The translations under genes were made by a program, and so were the position numbers. The notes under the pieces were generated by a model, which did no database searches, had not been told where the DNA came from, and was given only the letters and a program-made list of their open reading frames with translations. A DNA stretch of 64,000 nucleotides from Sepioteuthis lessoniana. Taxonomy: Eukaryota; Mollusca; Cephalopoda; Myopsida; Loliginidae. The first letter of the stretch is position 1. Every line of letters starts with the position of its first letter. Shown here one piece after another: positions 31,783 to 42,152 of this stretch. The DNA lies in assembly GCA_963585895.1 (NCBI GenBank), contig CAUZXS010005797.1, positions 1 to 64,000 on the forward strand, given 5' to 3'.

Positions 31783-32096
31783 CCTATTTACCAACCCCTC
31801 CGCTCGGGCAGGATATGACACAAGGTCAATTTTTAAGCGGAGTTTAACAGGTTTGAATTCAGAGTTTTCCTTCTCCTAGACTAGTTGCCTACCCAAGGCT
31901 GAAGAACCTAGTCTGTCCTACTATTTACCCATAGCTGGAGGGAGAATAATTGGATTCATACCTTTCCCAAGGGTTTTAGTGCTATGTGAAATGCAATCAG
32001 TCTCGTCCAGGATTTGAACTCGTGTCGCCGTGTTCATTTCCTACGGCAATAACAATTACACCACGGGCACCTCCATAAATTACACCACGGGCACCT
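31783..32096 (-). mobile_element. SINE-C, full length, 19-bp TSD, duplicated head
   Basis: Minus-strand SINE-C whose flanks, starting CCATTATCCCGGGAATGA (31764..31782 and 32097..32115), are a perfect 19-base duplication of the RTE endonuclease coding sequence. Its head end is tandemly duplicated: 32054..32076 and 32078..32100 repeat the reversed box-A segment with a 24-base period. Confidence 0.96.
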
Positions 32097-32968
32097 CCAT
32101 TATCCCGGGAATGATGGACATTTTTGTCAGCATCTGCAAGGAAAAACTCGGTCAATAACGCCATTGAAGATGAAGGAATGCTTCTTAGTCCTCGTGCCTT
32201 AAAATCACTAAATAACATTGAGAAAATCCAACTGAGAATGATGTGTGCTACATTTATAAGCAACCCCTTCACAACAATCATCTGTTGCTACAATACTATC
32301 AATGCTTAATCAAGGATTAAACAGACATCCCTACCGTCTATAACGAGTTATCTTCTCTTAAACATCACATTCCCATTCATGACATTCTGTTCATTGGAGA
32401 GAGACATAAATGTTCATATAAGCAAAGAGAAATAATAAATCCTGCTAACACAACTCGCCAAACAGAAATGGTGAATATCTAGCAGTTTTCTCTCGAGATC
32501 AGGTTCGTGTGCTTAAACCCCAAATTTAAGATAAAATCGAAAGGAAAACTTTAGATATACACCTACCCAAATACATATTTATAAACAAGTATATAAACAA
32601 CATTTTGAACTGTGAGGCATATTATTTTTTTAAGGAGTATATTCCGAATCACCTGAACTTACACAGAAATAAGAAACAAACAAGCAAAGTTTTACGACGT
32701 GGCTGGTCCTCACTTACTAATAGTGATATAAGCAATCAATATACGTTAACTGTAAGAAACAAGTTTGATACTTTTCAAGAGACATCTGAAAGACATACAC
32801 CGAATGACGAATACGAAAACTTTGTTTCCGTCCATATAGAAGCAGCAGTGGAGTGCTTACCAACCAAACAATGAACCAAATGTAAAGTTACCAGGGAATC
32901 AATATCAATTTTTAAAAAAAACGAAATAACATGGAAAAAGCATCCTTTCTTAATAAAGGGAAGCCAAT

Positions 32969-33322
32969 TGTTGTGTTCTGGTTTGTGAACGTTTGTAATA
33001 TTAAATAAAGGACAAACCACGATATGAGAGGGAATAGAGATATATTCTAAGGAAAAAGTATATACAATAGAGTGACTATTAGTAGACAAGAACATAGGGT
33101 TAGTGAATACAGAATAAAGATATAGTCCAACGATAGTATTGGCTTCCGTTATTACGGTAGCAAGTAAGGTTATCTAGTGCGATCTCCAGTCTCCAACACT
33201 CTAATACTATTCCTATAAGAAGCTGCTCTTCACCTTCTAGTTTGCCCTGGTATTAGTAGCTACTGCTATATATGGCAGATTGACTAGTACATTGTATGGG
33301 AAAAGGTGGGTGATACCCAACA
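32969..33322. mobile_element. Solo LTR, 354 bp, TGTTG..CAACA
   Basis: An insertion in the linker of the RTE copy. It begins TGTTGTGTTCTGG and ends GATACCCAACA, so the termini are 5-base inverted repeats of the TG..CA type. It is flanked by 5-base duplications CCAAT (32964..32968 and 33323..33327). RTE coding similarity stops at ITWKKHPFLIK and resumes at HKLKNVQRELTHT. This is the signature of an LTR left after LTR-LTR recombination. Superfamily unknown; 5-base duplications are usual for Gypsy, BEL and Copia. Confidence 0.8.
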
Positions 33323-33938
33323 CCAATAAAGGTTAATCCTCACAAGCTTAAGAATGTCCAGAGAGAACTTACACATACCAAAAAGAACAACTAGAATACA
33401 TTCAAGACTAAATCAATAAAATCAGAAATAGGGTAGACAATCGACAATCACAATTTGCATGGCAGACAGTAAATAATATAAGCATAAGAAAAAGCACATT
33501 GACAGCAAAACTAAAAGCTGCCAGCGATGAAGAAAGACTTCAAAAATGCAAAGGAAACATTCCGAATGCTCAGAAACACTTCCGAAATCACTGATAAACC
33601 TACCGAAAAAATTATCAATAGCCATCTAAACATTACACTTGGATAGTTTACGGAGACACAACTTGAATTTACGATTAACTTCTTCGATTATTCAACGTCG
33701 TGTACAAACAAAACTCAAGAGAGGAATGGATGAAAGGCTGCATCCCCGCTTCCCCAAGTAAGGCGAATTCAGAATTACTAAGACCACAAAAGCATTATCT
33801 TTATTGCTAAGGTTTATTATTTGGTAGCCAAGGCTGGTTCTCAATTGTAACCGACTAGAAACCGAGAAAATTTTAAGGAAAAATCAGAACGGCTTTCGGA
33901 GAAACCTATCCACAACATCACCGATTCTGACTATCTGT

Positions 33939-34301
33939 TGGTTAATAGCCTGTTTTGTTTTATGGTGTATCAACCCTTTTCGGATCATTTAACGCCGAAT
34001 TAAATTTCAAATAATTCAGTTTAGTAAAAGTATAGTTTTTGTTTACAAACAGTTGAATGTCAAAACAGTTAAATGCCAAAACAGTTCTATTTTAAACAAT
34101 TCAGTTCAGCATAAGTACACAGTTTAGTTTTATTTAAAAAAACAGTTCTATTTCAAATAGTTTAATTTAGCATAAGTACGCAGTGTCAATGTCAAAAACC
34201 GTTCCATTTCAAAGAATTCAGTTTACCATAAGTACAGAGTTTAGCTCTATTTTACCCAGAGTAGCAGTCTTTGTATTTTACAGCCCCAGTCAACTGGGCA
34301 A
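33939..34301 (-). mobile_element. Element F in RTE, 12-bp TSD
   Basis: Reverse-orientation F: TTTTATGGTGTATCAACCCT hairpin side first, subrepeats, then CAGCCCCAGTCAACTGGGC. Most of the conserved core is deleted. Flanks CTGACTATCTGT (33927..33938) and CTAACTATCTAT (34302..34313) are a diverged 12-base duplication. RTE coding similarity continues across it. Confidence 0.85.
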
Positions 34302-35317
34302 CTAACTATCTATCGAATCCTCGAAGGAGTACTTGCAAAAAATCTTGAGCCAACACAACTGTTTGTAGATTTTAACCAAACCCTTAGATTCTATATACAG
34401 TGAAAAAATGGCTCAAATACTACAAACTTATGTTCTCTCCTAAGAAACAGTTACGTCTATAATGATGCTTGACAAAAACACAAAAGCCATAATTGGTTCA
34501 CCCAATGAAGACATCAACTTCTTCAACATTGTTGCTGGAGTCTTGCAAAGAGATTCACTGGCACCATTTTTATTCATAGCCTGTCCAGACTACGTACTAC
34601 GAACATCCATATATCTAATAAAAATGATTTAAAAAGACAAGAAGCAGAAGATATTTTGCAAAATATATGATCGAAGCAGACAATGCAGATGATCTAGCGC
34701 CTCTCACAAATACATCTGACCAAGCTGCATCCCTACTGAATTTCCCGTAACAAGATGCTTTCGCCTCTACATTGACAGCCATCTTCACTTTAAGAGGCAG
34801 GCCTCTAAAAGTAGTAGACCAGTTCACATACATCGGTAGCAGTATCTTATCTACTGAAATAGATGTCAACGTGCGCATAAGAATGGTTTGATCCTCTATT
34901 AAAACGGAGGTTTATTTCCAACCCTGGTTCTGTAAATAATACTGTGTGGATGCACCACCTAGACGTTTACGAATCGTATGGGGAAAAAGGTTTGGTGAGA
35001 CCTACACAAGAACTGTTTGTGCAATTTTGAACAAATTCTGGAAACAACACCCCACAAAAAACTAAAACGTACTGCTGACGAAGTAAGGACGAACACATTA
35101 GTAACTTTCCCTTATTGACTCCAATACATGGACACACCAGAGTTAGTCGTCCAGAAAAAAATATATGCATCAGCTCTGTATGGATACTGGATCTAATCTA
35201 AAAAGACCTACCAGGAGCAATTAGTGATCGGAATAAATGACGAGAGAATCAAGGAACTCCGTGCAATCAGCTCGACATAAAAATGATGGTGATGATTAAC
35301 CAAATATCACATCGAAT

Positions 35318-35655
35318 AAGAAAGAAAGAAAGAAAGAAAGAAGGAAATGGAGTAGGATAAAATTTAGCGAAAAGAAGAAAATAAAGAAAAGACGACAGAA
35401 AGTAAGAAAGAAAAGAAAGAAAAGAAAGGCTGTCAAAAAGAAAGAAAGAAAGAAAGAAATGGAGTAGGATAAAATAAAAGAAATGGAGTAGGATAAAATT
35501 TAGTGGAAAGAAGAAAATAAAGAATAGACGACAGAAAATAAGAAAGAAAGAAAGAAAGAAGGAAATGGAGTAGGATAAAATTTAGCGGAAAGAAGAAAAT
35601 AAAGAAAAGACGACAGAAAGTAAGAAAGAAAAGAAAGAAAAGAAAGGCTGGCAAA

Positions 35656-35711
<56 letters not shown>

Positions 35712-35803
35712 AATGGAGTAGGATAAAATTTAGCGGAAAGAAGAAAATAAAGAATAGACGACAGAAAGTAAGAAAGAAAAGAAAGAAAATAAAGGCTGGC
35801 AAA

Positions 35804-35855
<52 letters not shown>

Positions 35856-36080
35856 AGGAAATGGAGTAGGATAATATTTAGCGGAAAGAAGAAAATAAAG
35901 AAAAGACGACAGAAAGTAAGAAAGAAAAGAAAGAAAAGAAAGAAAAGAAAGGCTGTCAAAAAGAAAGAAAGAAAGAAAGAAAGAAAGAAATGGAGTAGGA
36001 TAAAATTTTGCGGAAAGAAGAAAATAAAGAATAGACGACAGAAAGTAAGAAAGAAAAGAAAGAAAATAAAGGCTGGCAAA

Positions 36081-36120
<40 letters not shown>

Positions 36121-36332
36121 ATTGGAGTAGGATAAAATTTAGTGGAAAGAAGAAAATAAAGAATAGACGACAGAAAATAAGAAAGAAAAGAAAGAAAAGA
36201 AAGGCTGTCAAAAAGAAAGAAAGAAAGAAAGAAAGAAAGAAATGGAGTAGGATAAAATTTAGCGGAAAGAAGAAAATAAAGAAAAGACGACAGAAAGTAA
36301 GAAAGAAAAGAAAGAAAAGAAAGGCTGTCAAA

Positions 36333-36364
<32 letters not shown>

Positions 36365-36456
36365 AATGGAGTAGGATAAAATTTAGCGGAAAGAAGAAAA
36401 TAAAGAAAAGACGACAGAAAGTAAGAAAGAAAAGAAAGAAAAGAAAGGCTGGCAAA

Positions 36457-36508
<52 letters not shown>

Positions 36509-36600
36509 AATGGAGTAGGATAAAATTTAGCGGAAAGAAGAAAATAAAGAATAGACGACAGAAAGTAAGAAAGAAAAGAAAGAAAATAAAGGCTGGCAAA

Positions 36601-36636
<36 letters not shown>

Positions 36637-36728
36637 AATGGAGTAGGATAAAATTTAGTGGAAAGAGGGAAATAAAGAAAAGACGACAGAAAATAAGAAA
36701 GAAAAGAAAGAAAATAAAAGCTGGCAAA

Positions 36729-36768
<40 letters not shown>

Positions 36769-36969
36769 AATGGAGTAGGATAAAATAGTAGGAAAAATTG
36801 AATAATAAAAGAAAGAAACAAAGTAAGGGAGGAGGAAAAATCAAGAAAGAAAAAAGGAAGAAAGAAAGAAAGAAAGAAATGGAGTAGGATAAAATTTAGT
36901 GGAAAGAGGGAAATAAAGAAAAGACGACAGAAAATAAGAAAGAAAAGAAAGAAAATAAAAGCTGGCAAA

Positions 36970-37001
<32 letters not shown>

Positions 37002-37110
37002 AATGGAGTAGGATAAAATAGTAGGAAAAATTGAATAATAAAAGAAAGAAACAAAGTAAGGGAGGAGGAAAAATCAAGAAAGAAAAAAGGAAGAAAGAAA
37101 ATGAACTGGA
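35318..37110. repeat. Complex purine minisatellite, about 15 units
   Basis: Each unit has a core of about 90 bases starting TGGAGTAGGATAAAATTTAG, then GGAAAGAAGAAAATAAAGAA, AAGACGACAGAAAGTAAG and AAAGGCTGGCAAAAAG. A (GAAA)n linker of variable length follows. Core starts recur near 35347, 35459, 35484, 35564, 35713, 35862, 35991, 36123, 36242, 36366, 36509, 36638, 36769, 36879 and 37003. The plus strand is almost all purine. The minus-strand frames of 105 to 412 codons across it are artefacts. Confidence 0.95.
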
Positions 37111-37500
37111 AAAATTAACGGAAAGATGTAAATAAAGAAAAGACAAAATAAATAAAGATGAAGGAAACCAAGAAAATGAAAGGAAAAAGAAAGAATAAAT
37201 AAAACTAAAAATGCTAAAGAGAACAAAATGGCGGGGTGTGAAAGAAAACGCAAAAGAGGTCGCATTAACTGACAAAGAAAGTGTGAATTTATCGAATAAG
37301 AATTTTACTGAGTCTGTTGAGACAAGTTCCAACATCAATTCATCACAACGAGAAAAGCCTATAACTACGTGGGAGAAAGCAGATTGCGGCATTGGTGGCT
37401 TAAAGTCCTTACATACAAACCCAGCAAGGATAATAATGTAACGATTACGTAACAACGCAGCCTTGAGATCAACAATCTCATAGTTTGAATAGCTGTAAAT
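37111..37500. other. Purine-rich flank and unrecognised ORF
   Basis: The purine bias fades by 37200. A 76-codon plus-strand frame (37211..37441; LKRTKWRGVKENAKEVALTD) has no motif I recognise. Confidence 0.2.
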
Positions 37501-37508
37501 GAAGAGAC

Positions 37509-37546
<38 letters not shown>

Positions 37547-37616
37547 TTAAGTACGAAGAGAGATAGAGAAAGAGAGAGTGAGAGAGACAGAAAAAGAGAA
37601 AGAGAGAGATAAATCA

Positions 37617-37665
<49 letters not shown>

Positions 37666-37779
37666 AAAGATCCAATATAGCACTGACTGTAAAAATATAG
37701 TCCAAAATAGATAGATAGATAGATAGATAGACAGAAACAGAGAGAAATGAAATGGCTAAAAAAAAGTAAGATTAGAGCG

Positions 37780-37818
<39 letters not shown>

Positions 37819-37893
37819 GAGCGAGAGAAAAAAATGAAACCGCTATAAAAAGTAAGATGATAGATAGATAGATAGATAGATTTAAATACGAAA

Positions 37894-37924
<31 letters not shown>

Positions 37925-38065
37925 AAGAGAGAGTGAGAGAGAGAGAAAAAGAGAGAGATGAAACTACTAAAAAAGGATAGATCAAAGATCAAATCACAAA
38001 AAGATATATATATAATAAAAAATCCGATATGGCACTGACTGTAAAAATATAGTCCAAAATAATAG
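37501..38065. repeat. Duplicated GATA/GA/TA block
   Basis: Two copies, about 335-350 bases apart, of the same series: GATA repeats, TTTAAGTACGA, GA-rich run, ATCAC, TA repeats, ATAATAAAAGATCC, GCACTGACTGTAAAAATATA and GTCCAAAATA. They lie at 37511..37710 and 37855..38063. The repeats inside (GATA, TA, GAAA at 37784..37816) differ in length. Confidence 0.88.
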
Positions 38066-38554
38066 AAACAATATTTATATTTTTTCTTTTAATAAAAAAA
38101 ACAGACACCCAACATTTAACCAAATCTATTTTAGTTTAGGAGCTAGAATACTCAAATGGTTCTGTCATAACTGCGTCGTTCCACAGCCTCTGCGATTCAT
38201 AGTCACGTGGTCCTGATCTGAAATTTGTTCATATTCAAACCAACACCACCGGACTAACGCATTTTTCCATGACGTCAACAACACACAACGAATGCACTCA
38301 TTCAAAAAATTCACTTATCACAGAATACATTTCTTACTCAATGGAGAGGTCGTGTCCACATCCTCGACAACGACTAATGAAGGTCCAAAGTACATGTTAC
38401 AACATCAAAAATTTCGGACAATTACTAAACAGTCTTCCTCGACAAATGCGACATCTCCCTCGCCAACTCAAAAAGGTGAATAAAAAAATCTCAACTCCAA
38501 ACCCTTGCCTGTTATCTTAAATAAAACATACCTACAAGAAGATCTGTTGCCTAA
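38066..38554. other. Unassigned stretch with short ORFs
   Basis: Two overlapping plus-strand frames (38269..38520 and 38292..38483) have no recognisable motif. A palindromic TGACGTCA (38270..38277) and a CACGTG (about 38204) are noted without functional support. Confidence 0.25.
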
Positions 38555-38584
38555 ATACACACACATACACAGACACACACACAC

Positions 38585-38622
<38 letters not shown>

Positions 38623-38623
38623 A
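38555..38623. repeat. (AC)n-(TA)n-(GA)n compound microsatellite
   Basis: Three dinucleotide arrays follow one another. Confidence 0.95.
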
Positions 38624-38863
38624 ATTAAACTTTGAGAGACATAAACTGAATTAAAGAAAAATGAAAGGAGATATAAAGAGATTAAGAAAAAAGAAAGAAT
38701 ACAAGACAGATTTTTCCTCGGCTCAATTGCGTCTGACTCAAGTAAATGGTGGATTTGGATTGTTTTATACTAATTGTAAAAATTCTAACTGCATTATAGT
38801 ATTCATACCAAACCTGTTTTCAAGCAATTTTTCTTATTTTTTTCCCAGTCTTATTTGTATTTT

Positions 38864-39098
38864 GTAGGAAATAGACACGGAGACCCGAATTCAAAATCCT
38901 GGACGAGGCTGTTTGCATTTTACATAGCGCTATTACTCTTAGTATAAGAGTATGAATCAACCTAATCTCCTCCCAGCTATAGCAAATTAGAGCCGTCTAG
39001 GATCATTAACCTTTGTACGAAAAACTCTGAATTCAAACCAGTTAAACAAAAATTTCGACCTTGTGTCACATCCAAATCGTGCAGAAGGGTCAGTACAT
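38864..39098 (+). mobile_element. SINE-C, old and head-truncated
   Basis: GTAGGAAATAGACACGGAGA, AATTCAAAATCCTGGACGAG, CTCCCAGCTATAGCAAATTA, TCTGAATTCAAACCAGTTAA and GACCTTGTGTCACATCC follow SINE-C order, with many changes. Confidence 0.75.
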
Positions 39099-39109
39099 AC
39101 ATGAATGTA

Positions 39110-39290
39110 TACATATATATATATATATTATCATCCAGAGATTGACTGTTTCGTTGTATTACAACACTTCGGTGTGGCGAGACACGCAGAACGCTTGAAG
39201 TTGGCATCGAAACCCGCCCAACTTTACGTTAGACTTAGTATCAGAACGCTCAGCTAACAAGCAAACTACATCAGCTTGTGAATTATAAGG
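39110..39290 (-). mobile_element. SINE-E copy (tRNA-like)
   Basis: After a TA run, the minus strand gives box A TTGTTAGCTGAGCG, box B GTTTCGATGCC and CAAGCGTTCTGCGTGTCTCG, matching 644..783. Confidence 0.6.
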
Positions 39291-39382
39291 CATTATGTAG
39301 TCGATTTCGTTTGTTTACACTTTTGCCTTACCGGATACCAGAGTGCTCAATTCATTAAAAGGGCTTTGCATTATACTTTGCA

Positions 39383-39430
39383 TATATATATATATATATA
39401 TAACATAAATATATATTATATATATATAAC
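39383..39430. repeat. (TA)n runs
   Basis: Two interrupted TA arrays. Confidence 0.9.
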
Positions 39431-39589
39431 CATAAAAGAGAAATCAAAATCACATTGCTACTGATACATACATGCTTTGATGATCATTAGGTAGTACTAT
39501 GTTCTGAAGAATCTCAGTCAAGCAAGTAGGCTATAAGTCTGGCATATAAAAAGCACGAAATTTTATTAGAATCGAAACTGCATAACTAA

Positions 39590-39880
39590 AAGAGTCCTCT
39601 GGGAATAATGATTGACTTCATAGGAAATGGAACTGGCGACGCGAATTCAATTCCCGAACAACGCTGTTTGTATTTCATTTCGCACTAATCCACTTGTAGC
39701 CGCCTCTTTTCCTCCCGGCTAGAGAGAAATAGTAGGATTGACTGGCTCTTTAGCTTTGAGCAGGTAATTAGTCTTGGAGAATAGAAAACTCTGAATTCAA
39801 ACCAACTGTACTCCACTTAAAAATTGATTTTGCGTCACATCCTGCTCGTACTTGAAGAATTCAGCAAATACATGCATCAC
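39590..39880 (+). mobile_element. SINE-C-like, diverged full length
   Basis: TAGGAAATGGAACTGGCGAC, GCGAATTCAATTCCCGAACA, CTCTGAATTCAAACCAACTG and GCGTCACATCCTGCTCG follow SINE-C order. The central motif is badly eroded. Confidence 0.7.
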
Positions 39881-40013
39881 TAAAGATCCAAAAAGAAGTC
39901 GATAAAAAAAAATTTAATAAGGAAAGCTTTTAAAAAATCTAACGTGTGTTGAGATATACTAAAATTACCTAAATTCTAAGATTAAATTTCATATTTTGAA
40001 TTATTATAATTAG

Positions 40014-40387
40014 AATATTTGGACTACAGACTTCATTTTTATTGTTCTGCTCACAACGTTTCGGCCGATATATCCTTAGGCCTTCTTCAGGTGTTTCTTG
40101 TCGAACTCGGGAGCCCCCACAGGATCTAAAACTGAACCCTTTATTTGAACCACATCAGTAGACTGTTCCATTTCTGTTAATCATACAAATGTTAAGTTAT
40201 AGTAAATATTCCTTGTTATTCTTACCTGTTGTTGGGATTGAACCACTAACCTCCTTATGATTTCACTCAGAAACACTTTCCAACTAAACGTCTTATCAAC
40301 TGTGCCATGTGTCCTTGCCGAAGTATATATCGGCCAAAACGTTGTGAGTATAACAATAAAGATAAAGTTAATCGTTCAAATATTTTA
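40014..40387. mobile_element. Inverted-repeat element, about 375 bp
   Basis: Left arm 40014..40080 (AATATTTGG..TTTTTATTGTTCTGCTCACA..CGTTTCGGCCGATATATCC) pairs with right arm 40318..40387 (GGCCAAAACGTTGTGAGTAT..CAATAAAGATAAAG..). The arms are about 65 bases and imperfect. A tRNA-like minus-strand segment lies inside (box B GGTTCAATCCC about 40232..40243; TGGCACAGTTGATAAG about 40298..40313). It could be a foldback transposon or two SINEs inserted head to head. Confidence 0.6.
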
Positions 40388-40390
40388 AGT

Positions 40391-41113
40391 AATAACAATC
40401 ATCAAGCCTTATATCAGAAATTCTGATTTTATATCAGTTAAAGAAACCTAAAAATCGGAACAAAAAATTGTTTTCATAAATGTCGGTATTTCGTTTCATT
40501 TATTTATTTTATTTTATTTATTTATTTTTGGCATTACCGTCATCCAAACATACCTGAAGCTATATTTCATTTTCTAAAGTTTTAGGCAGCCGAATTTTAT
40601 TCACTATATTAACACTTAGCCATATTATATATGGGTCATTATTAAGATTAAATGATGTAAATCGTTTTTATTAAAATTTAGCATATTTATTTTTAAATCA
40701 ATACTTGCCCATACTTAACGCGTTATAAGATTATGATTATTAAAAATGATGGATATATAAAGTTGCTTTTATCGAAATTTAGGATTATTATTCGAATTTA
40801 AAGGATATTTTATTAGTTTTTATGATTTATTTACTACGGATTACTGCTTTGTTTGTACTACGCTTGGCGTATGGAGGACGACTGTAAGTTTGTTTGGAAA
40901 TCTCAGATATCCTTAAATTTCAGATACTCTTAAAATTCCATGAGTATTCGATTTTTTTATTTTCCAAACATGAAGTGTTAGTATTAACCGAAATCTTTAA
41001 AGTGAGTTTTCTAAGAATTTTTACACCTGCCAGCAGTTGAGATTAAATGCATTCCCTCTGAGCTCGACACCTGGCCTCGACATAGAAGATCTATCCGAAA
41101 ATAAGGAGAGAGA
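40391..41113. other. Unassigned AT-rich stretch
   Basis: TTTA-rich, with ATTTATTT repeats near 40497..40530. No recognised element. Confidence 0.45.
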
Positions 41114-41345
41114 GGGGTGTCCTCGTGGTGTAATGGTTAAAGCGTTGGATTGCGGAATCGTAGTACGCGAGATCGTACTCCAGTCGCGCTATTACGTTCA
41201 CTTTCGGGTAAATACCCTTGGGAAAGGTATGAACGCCCTAATCCTCCCAGCTATGGGTTAAATAGCACCACTACTGTTCTTCTTGGAGAATCGCTTTTGT
41301 ATTAAATAACCTACAAAGGTTGACATGCCATAAACAACAAAGACA
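41114..41345 (+). mobile_element. SINE-A, best-preserved class
   Basis: Complete: GGGTGTCCTCGTGGTGTAAT head (box A 41126..41136), box B mutated to GATCGTACTCC, ACCCTTGGGAAAGGTATGAA, CAGCTATGGGTTAAATAGCA, hairpin 41300..41330 and a CAACAAAGA end. Confidence 0.95.
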
Positions 41346-41789
41346 GAGAGCCATCAACTTTTCAAAACGATTACCAAGAGAGTGGGTCACTGAGTCCTTT
41401 TACAGCTCAATGAACAGCAAGATATAGATAAAGGGAGACAGTTCCAACCTAAGAAGCAATCTATGCTTGATCTAATACAGTTCATAACTTTTCCGGATAA
41501 GACTGATAATTTCTAAAAGTTTGGTTGAAATCAGGACAAAAATGGCGAAATTTTATTTTGTTATAGGATCGTTAAACTGTCTCTAATCATGATGGCGTAA
41601 ATTTTATTTTCAAGCCGATATTTAGCGAAAGATTCCATATATACTCGTTTATAAGTCGATCTCTCGTTTAGATCAACCCGTGATCTATCATCACAAAATT
41701 TATTGAATTATTATTTTGTAGCCAAGGTTGGTTCTTTGGCCCTCTTTATCATGATTTGACAAAAACCTTCGAAAATTATAAGTCATGTA
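41346..41789. other. Unassigned stretch
   Basis: No recognised repeat. ATATACTCGTTTATAAGTCG at 41638 resembles TCGACTTATACACGAG near 9812, possibly a small transposon terminus. Confidence 0.35.
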
Positions 41790-42010
41790 TTTATCCAACC
41801 CGTCCGCAACGAGCAGAATGTGACACAAAGTCAATTTTTAAGCGAAGTTCAGCCGGTTTGAATAGAGTTTTCGTTCTCCTGGCTGACCAACTACTTACTC
41901 ATAACTGAAAAGGAACAGCGGTATTTATGCCTTTCCAAAAGGTATTAGCCCGAAGTAAAACACAAACACCTGCATCCTGGAGGTCGATAACAAATTTGCT
42001 AAGCGTATTA
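41790..42010 (-). mobile_element. SINE-C, diverged
   Basis: Minus strand: CAACCCGTCCGCAACGAGCA, ACACAAAGTCAATTTTTAAG, TTATGCCTTTCCAAAAGGTA and GCATCCTGGAGGTCGA. The head is degraded. Confidence 0.72.
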
Positions 42011-42079
42011 TTAGCCATGTAAAAACAACTTCAATATTTTTTTTTTAAATTAGGTCTTCAAAATTTTTATTATACAAAA

Positions 42080-42140
42080 AGATATATATGTGTATATATG
42101 TATACATATATGTATATATATATATAAATATATATGCATA
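42080..42140. repeat. TATA/TGTA repeats
   Basis: Imperfect TA/TG array immediately before a SINE-C. Confidence 0.9.
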
Positions 42141-42152
42141 AATAGGATAAAT

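Larger units (their letters stand above)
31240..35300 (+). pseudogene. Near-full-length dead RTE retrotransposon, nested insertions
   Basis: All coding domains of one RTE-clade LINE occur in order. APE endonuclease: start VNIVTFNVRTLK at 31300, DIICVQQHRYY about 31362, MLLSPRALKSLNNIEKI about 32180, FYNELSS about 32345, GKL.IYTYPN about 32555. Linker: HTPNDEYENFVSVHIEAA, 32790..32870. RT: EWMKGC about 33725, AGVLQRDSLAPFLFIACPDY about 34535..34600. Post-RT region: 34930..35270. Tail: ATGATGGTGATGAT. Many stops and frameshifts. The RT tyrosine of YADD is Asn (34682..34693), the APE GGDMN box is lost, and SDHR reads as PNH. It is interrupted at 31783, 32969 and 33939. Confidence 0.88.

Noticed and set aside
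31997-32281. 94-codon minus-strand frame
   Set aside because: Antisense of the RTE endonuclease region fused to a SINE-C head; the plus-strand RTE reading explains it.
35433-36968. Minus-strand open frames of 73 to 412 codons rich in Phe, Leu and Ser (hydrophobic, membrane-like)
   Set aside because: They are the pyrimidine strand of the (GAAA)-type minisatellite, which can hardly contain stop codons. Periodicity follows the repeat, not a protein.
38204-38277. TGACGTCA and CACGTG as promoter elements
   Set aside because: Isolated 6-8-base matches with no adjacent gene or other promoter evidence. Expected by chance in 64 kb.
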